Assembly (NCBI GenBank): GCA_946008205.1
Contig: CAMGAZ010000063.1
Location: forward strand, 1 to 7,653
DNA from: an uncultured Clostridium sp.
GTDB taxonomy: Bacteria > Bacillota > Clostridia > TANB77 > CAG-508
Length of the DNA: 7,653 nucleotides
Reading direction: 5' to 3'
Shown here piece by piece: positions 5,806 to 7,653 of this stretch. The translations under genes were made by a program, and so were the position numbers. Below the pieces are notes generated by a model. The model ran no database searches, was not told the DNA's origin, and saw only the letters and a list, made by a program, of their open reading frames with translations. The stretch's first letter is position 1. Each line of letters starts with the position of its first letter.

Positions 5806-7620
5806 ATGGAAGACAAGAAAAAGTATATTAGAAACTTTAGCATAATTGCACATATTGACCACGGAAAATCAACTTTAGCAGACAGGTTGATTGAAATGAC
5901 AGGTGTTCTTTCTAAAAGAGAAATGGAAGACCAGGTATTAGACAACATGTACAAAGAGAAAGAACGTGGAATTACAATAAAATCACAAGCAGTTAGAATG
6001 AAGTATAAAGCAAAAGATGGAAATACTTATGAATTTAACTTAATAGATACCCCAGGACATGTTGATTTTAACTATGAGGTATCAAGAAGCTTGGCTGCAT
6101 GTGATGGTGCAATTCTTGTCGTAGATGCGAGTCAAGGAGTTGAGGCTCAAACGCTTGCAAATGTGTATTTAGCGCTAGATAATAATCTAGAAATATTACC
6201 AGTAATAAATAAAGTGGATTTGCCAAATGCAAGACCGGATGAGGTAAAAAATGAAATAGAAGACATAATAGGAATACCTGCTCAAGATGCTCCATGCATA
6301 TCTGCAAAAACGGGCTTAAATGTAGAACAAGTTTTAGAGAGAATTGTAACAGATATTCCGGCTCCAACAGGAGATGAAACAGCCCCATTGCAAGCTTTAA
6401 TATTTGATTCAATATATGATAACTACCAAGGAGCTATTGCATATGTAAGGATTAAGAATGGAACTGTAAAAGTTGGAGATAGAATTAGACTAATGGCATC
6501 AGGAAAAACATTTACAGTAACAGAAGTTGGATATTTTGAACCAGGATCATATTCTCCAACAGACCAATTAATAGCAGGAGAAGTTGGATATATTGCTGCA
6601 AGCATCAAAAGCTTATCAGATATACGCGTTGGAGATACAATTACAGTTGATGATAGACCTGCAGAAAAGCCACTACCAGGATACAAGAAAGTGAACCCTA
6701 TGGTATATTGCGGTTTATACCCTGTAGATGGAAGTGATTATGAAAATTTAAAAGTAGCATTAGAAAAGCTACAGTTAAATGATGCAGCCTTAGAATTTGA
6801 ACCAGAAACATCAGCGGCTCTAGGATTTGGATTTAGATGTGGATTTTTAGGATTGCTACATCTAGAGATTATAGAGGAAAGATTAGACAGAGAATTTGAT
6901 TTAAGCCTGATTACAACATCACCATCAGTTATCTATAAAGTATATAAGACAGATGGAACAATGATAGAAATATATAATCCGGCAGATTTACCACCTGCTG
7001 ATGAAATATCAAGGATAGAAGAGCCTTTTGTTGAAGCGGAAATATTAACACCAAAAGAATTTGTCGGAAATATAATGGAAATATGCCAAAACAGACGTGG
7101 CATATATGTAGACATGAAATATCTTGATACAACAAGAGTAACACTAGTATATGAACTTCCATTAAATGAAATAATATACGACTTTTTCGATAAACTAAAA
7201 TCAAAAACAAAAGGATATGCTTCATTTGACTATGAACTAAAAGAATATAGACCATCTAGTCTGGTAAAACTAGATATACTAGTAAATGGAGAAAATGTAG
7301 ATGCTCTATCATTTATAGTACACAGAGATTCTGCCTACGAAAGAGGCAAAAAAATGATAGAGAAACTAAAAGAGGTAATACCAAGACAGTTATTTACAAT
7401 ACCATTGCAAGCAGCAATAGGCGGAAAAATAATAGCAAGAGAAACAATCTCTGCAATGAGAAAAGATGTTCTAGCAAAATGTTATGGCGGAGATGTTACA
7501 AGAAAGAAAAAATTACTAGAAAAGCAGAAACGTGGCAAAAAGAAAATGCGTGAAATAGGAAATGTAGAAATACCACAAGAAGCATTTTTGTCAGTATTGA
7601 AACTAGATGACGACAAATAG
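5806..7620 (+). CDS. lepA: Elongation factor 4 (LepA), ribosome back-translocating GTPase
   Basis: A complete 604-residue LepA, close to the E. coli length of 599. GTPase motifs are all present: AHIDHGKST (15-23, G1), RGITI (54-58, G2), DTPGH (81-85, G3, His85 being the expected catalytic histidine), NKVD (135-138, G4) and SAK (166-168, G5). An EF-Tu domain 2-like barrel follows (about 200-280), then EF-G-like domains III and V with the LepA signature ALGFGFRCGFLGLLHLEI, and the LepA-specific C-terminal domain ending in GGDVTRKKKLLEKQKRGKKKM (561-581), the basic tRNA-contacting block. EF4 acts on translating ribosomes under ionic stress and has also been tied to 30S biogenesis and initiation. 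The ATG follows GGAGG by 10 nt. A strong promoter drives it. The stop codon abuts a GC-rich repeat-like sequence. Confidence 0.98.
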   Translation: MEDKKKYIRNFSIIAHIDHGKSTLADRLIEMTGVLSKREMEDQVLDNMYKEKERGITIKSQAVRMKYKAKDGNTYEFNLIDTPGHVDFNYEVSRSLAACDGAILVVDASQGVEAQTLANVYLALDNNLEILPVINKVDLPNARPDEVKNEIEDIIGIPAQDAPCISAKTGLNVEQVLERIVTDIPAPTGDETAPLQALIFDSIYDNYQGAIAYVRIKNGTVKVGDRIRLMASGKTFTVTEVGYFEPGSYSPTDQLIAGEVGYIAASIKSLSDIRVGDTITVDDRPAEKPLPGYKKVNPMVYCGLYPVDGSDYENLKVALEKLQLNDAALEFEPETSAALGFGFRCGFLGLLHLEIIEERLDREFDLSLITTSPSVIYKVYKTDGTMIEIYNPADLPPADEISRIEEPFVEAEILTPKEFVGNIMEICQNRRGIYVDMKYLDTTRVTLVYELPLNEIIYDFFDKLKSKTKGYASFDYELKEYRPSSLVKLDILVNGENVDALSFIVHRDSAYERGKKMIEKLKEVIPRQLFTIPLQAAIGGKIIARETISAMRKDVLAKCYGGDVTRKKKLLEKQKRGKKKMREIGNVEIPQEAFLSVLKLDDDK

Positions 7621-7653
7621 GGACCACTAGGGACGGTTCTCAATGGCCCAACC
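7620..7653. repeat. Start of a GC-rich palindromic repeat (REP-like), cut by the window edge
   Basis: From the last base of the lepA stop codon, composition jumps to 21 G/C in 34 bases, far above the surrounding AT-rich DNA. The sequence contains two GGGAC cores (7620-7624 and 7630-7634), a GGGACGGTTCTC unit (7630-7641), and a GGGACCA / TGGCCC pair (7620-7626 with 7644-7649) that folds into a near-perfect terminal stem with one unpaired base. GGGACGGTTCTC-type palindromes are, from memory, typical of dispersed REP-like repeats in bacterial genomes, sometimes associated with REP-associated (Y1) transposases. Only the first copy or half is visible, so full extent and class are unknown. No T tract is seen, so it is not called a terminator. 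Confidence 0.5.

Noticed and set aside
6068..6412. Long minus-strand open frames within lepA (also 6423-6686 and 6929-7255)
   Set aside because: They are complementary shadows of the strongly conserved lepA frame, with low-complexity Leu/His-rich products and no ribosome-binding sites.

Overview
The window reads as ordinary chromosomal housekeeping DNA from a low-GC Gram-positive bacterium, most likely a member of the Clostridia. Supporting signs are strong AT bias with AGA-type arginine codons, strong AGGAGG-type Shine-Dalgarno sites, a near-perfect SigA-type promoter, the rimM-trmD-rplS order, and a Lon-related protease of the type common in clostridia. All genes use standard stops (TAA, TAG, TGA), which argues against a mycoplasma. 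I cannot name genus or species.

Layout. (1) Positions 1-1478, plus strand: the 3' end of rimM, then trmD and rplS, a translation operon for 16S maturation, tRNA m1G37 methylation and ribosomal protein L19. L19 carries an unusual acidic tail of about 65 residues. (2) Positions 1497-1540: a strong hairpin with T tracts on both sides, acting as a shared terminator for two convergent transcription units. (3) Positions 5579-1539, minus strand: tsaE, tsaB, rimI and a large Lon-related AAA+ protease. The first three overlap and are probably translationally coupled. TsaE and TsaB belong to the tRNA t6A37 machinery, and RimI is an N-terminal acetyltransferase often found beside them. The protease follows after a 57-bp gap. 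(4) Positions 5580-5805: a 226-bp divergent intergenic region holding a consensus promoter for lepA, a likely promoter for tsaE, and two small inverted repeats. (5) Positions 5806-7620, plus strand: lepA (elongation factor 4), complete. (6) Positions 7620-7653: the start of a GC-rich, palindrome-like sequence that begins at the lepA stop codon, resembles a dispersed REP-type repeat, and runs off the window.

The common theme is translation fidelity and ribosome function: two separate tRNA position-37 modification systems (TrmD and TsaB/TsaE), ribosome assembly (RimM, L19), ribosomal protein acetylation (RimI), ribosome back-translocation (LepA) and protein quality control (Lon-like protease). 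I found no sign of a mobile genetic system, defence island, CRISPR array, RNA gene or new multi-gene system. The points most worth following are the L19 tail, the repeat at the right edge, the operator-like dyads in the divergent region and the altered residue in TrmD.
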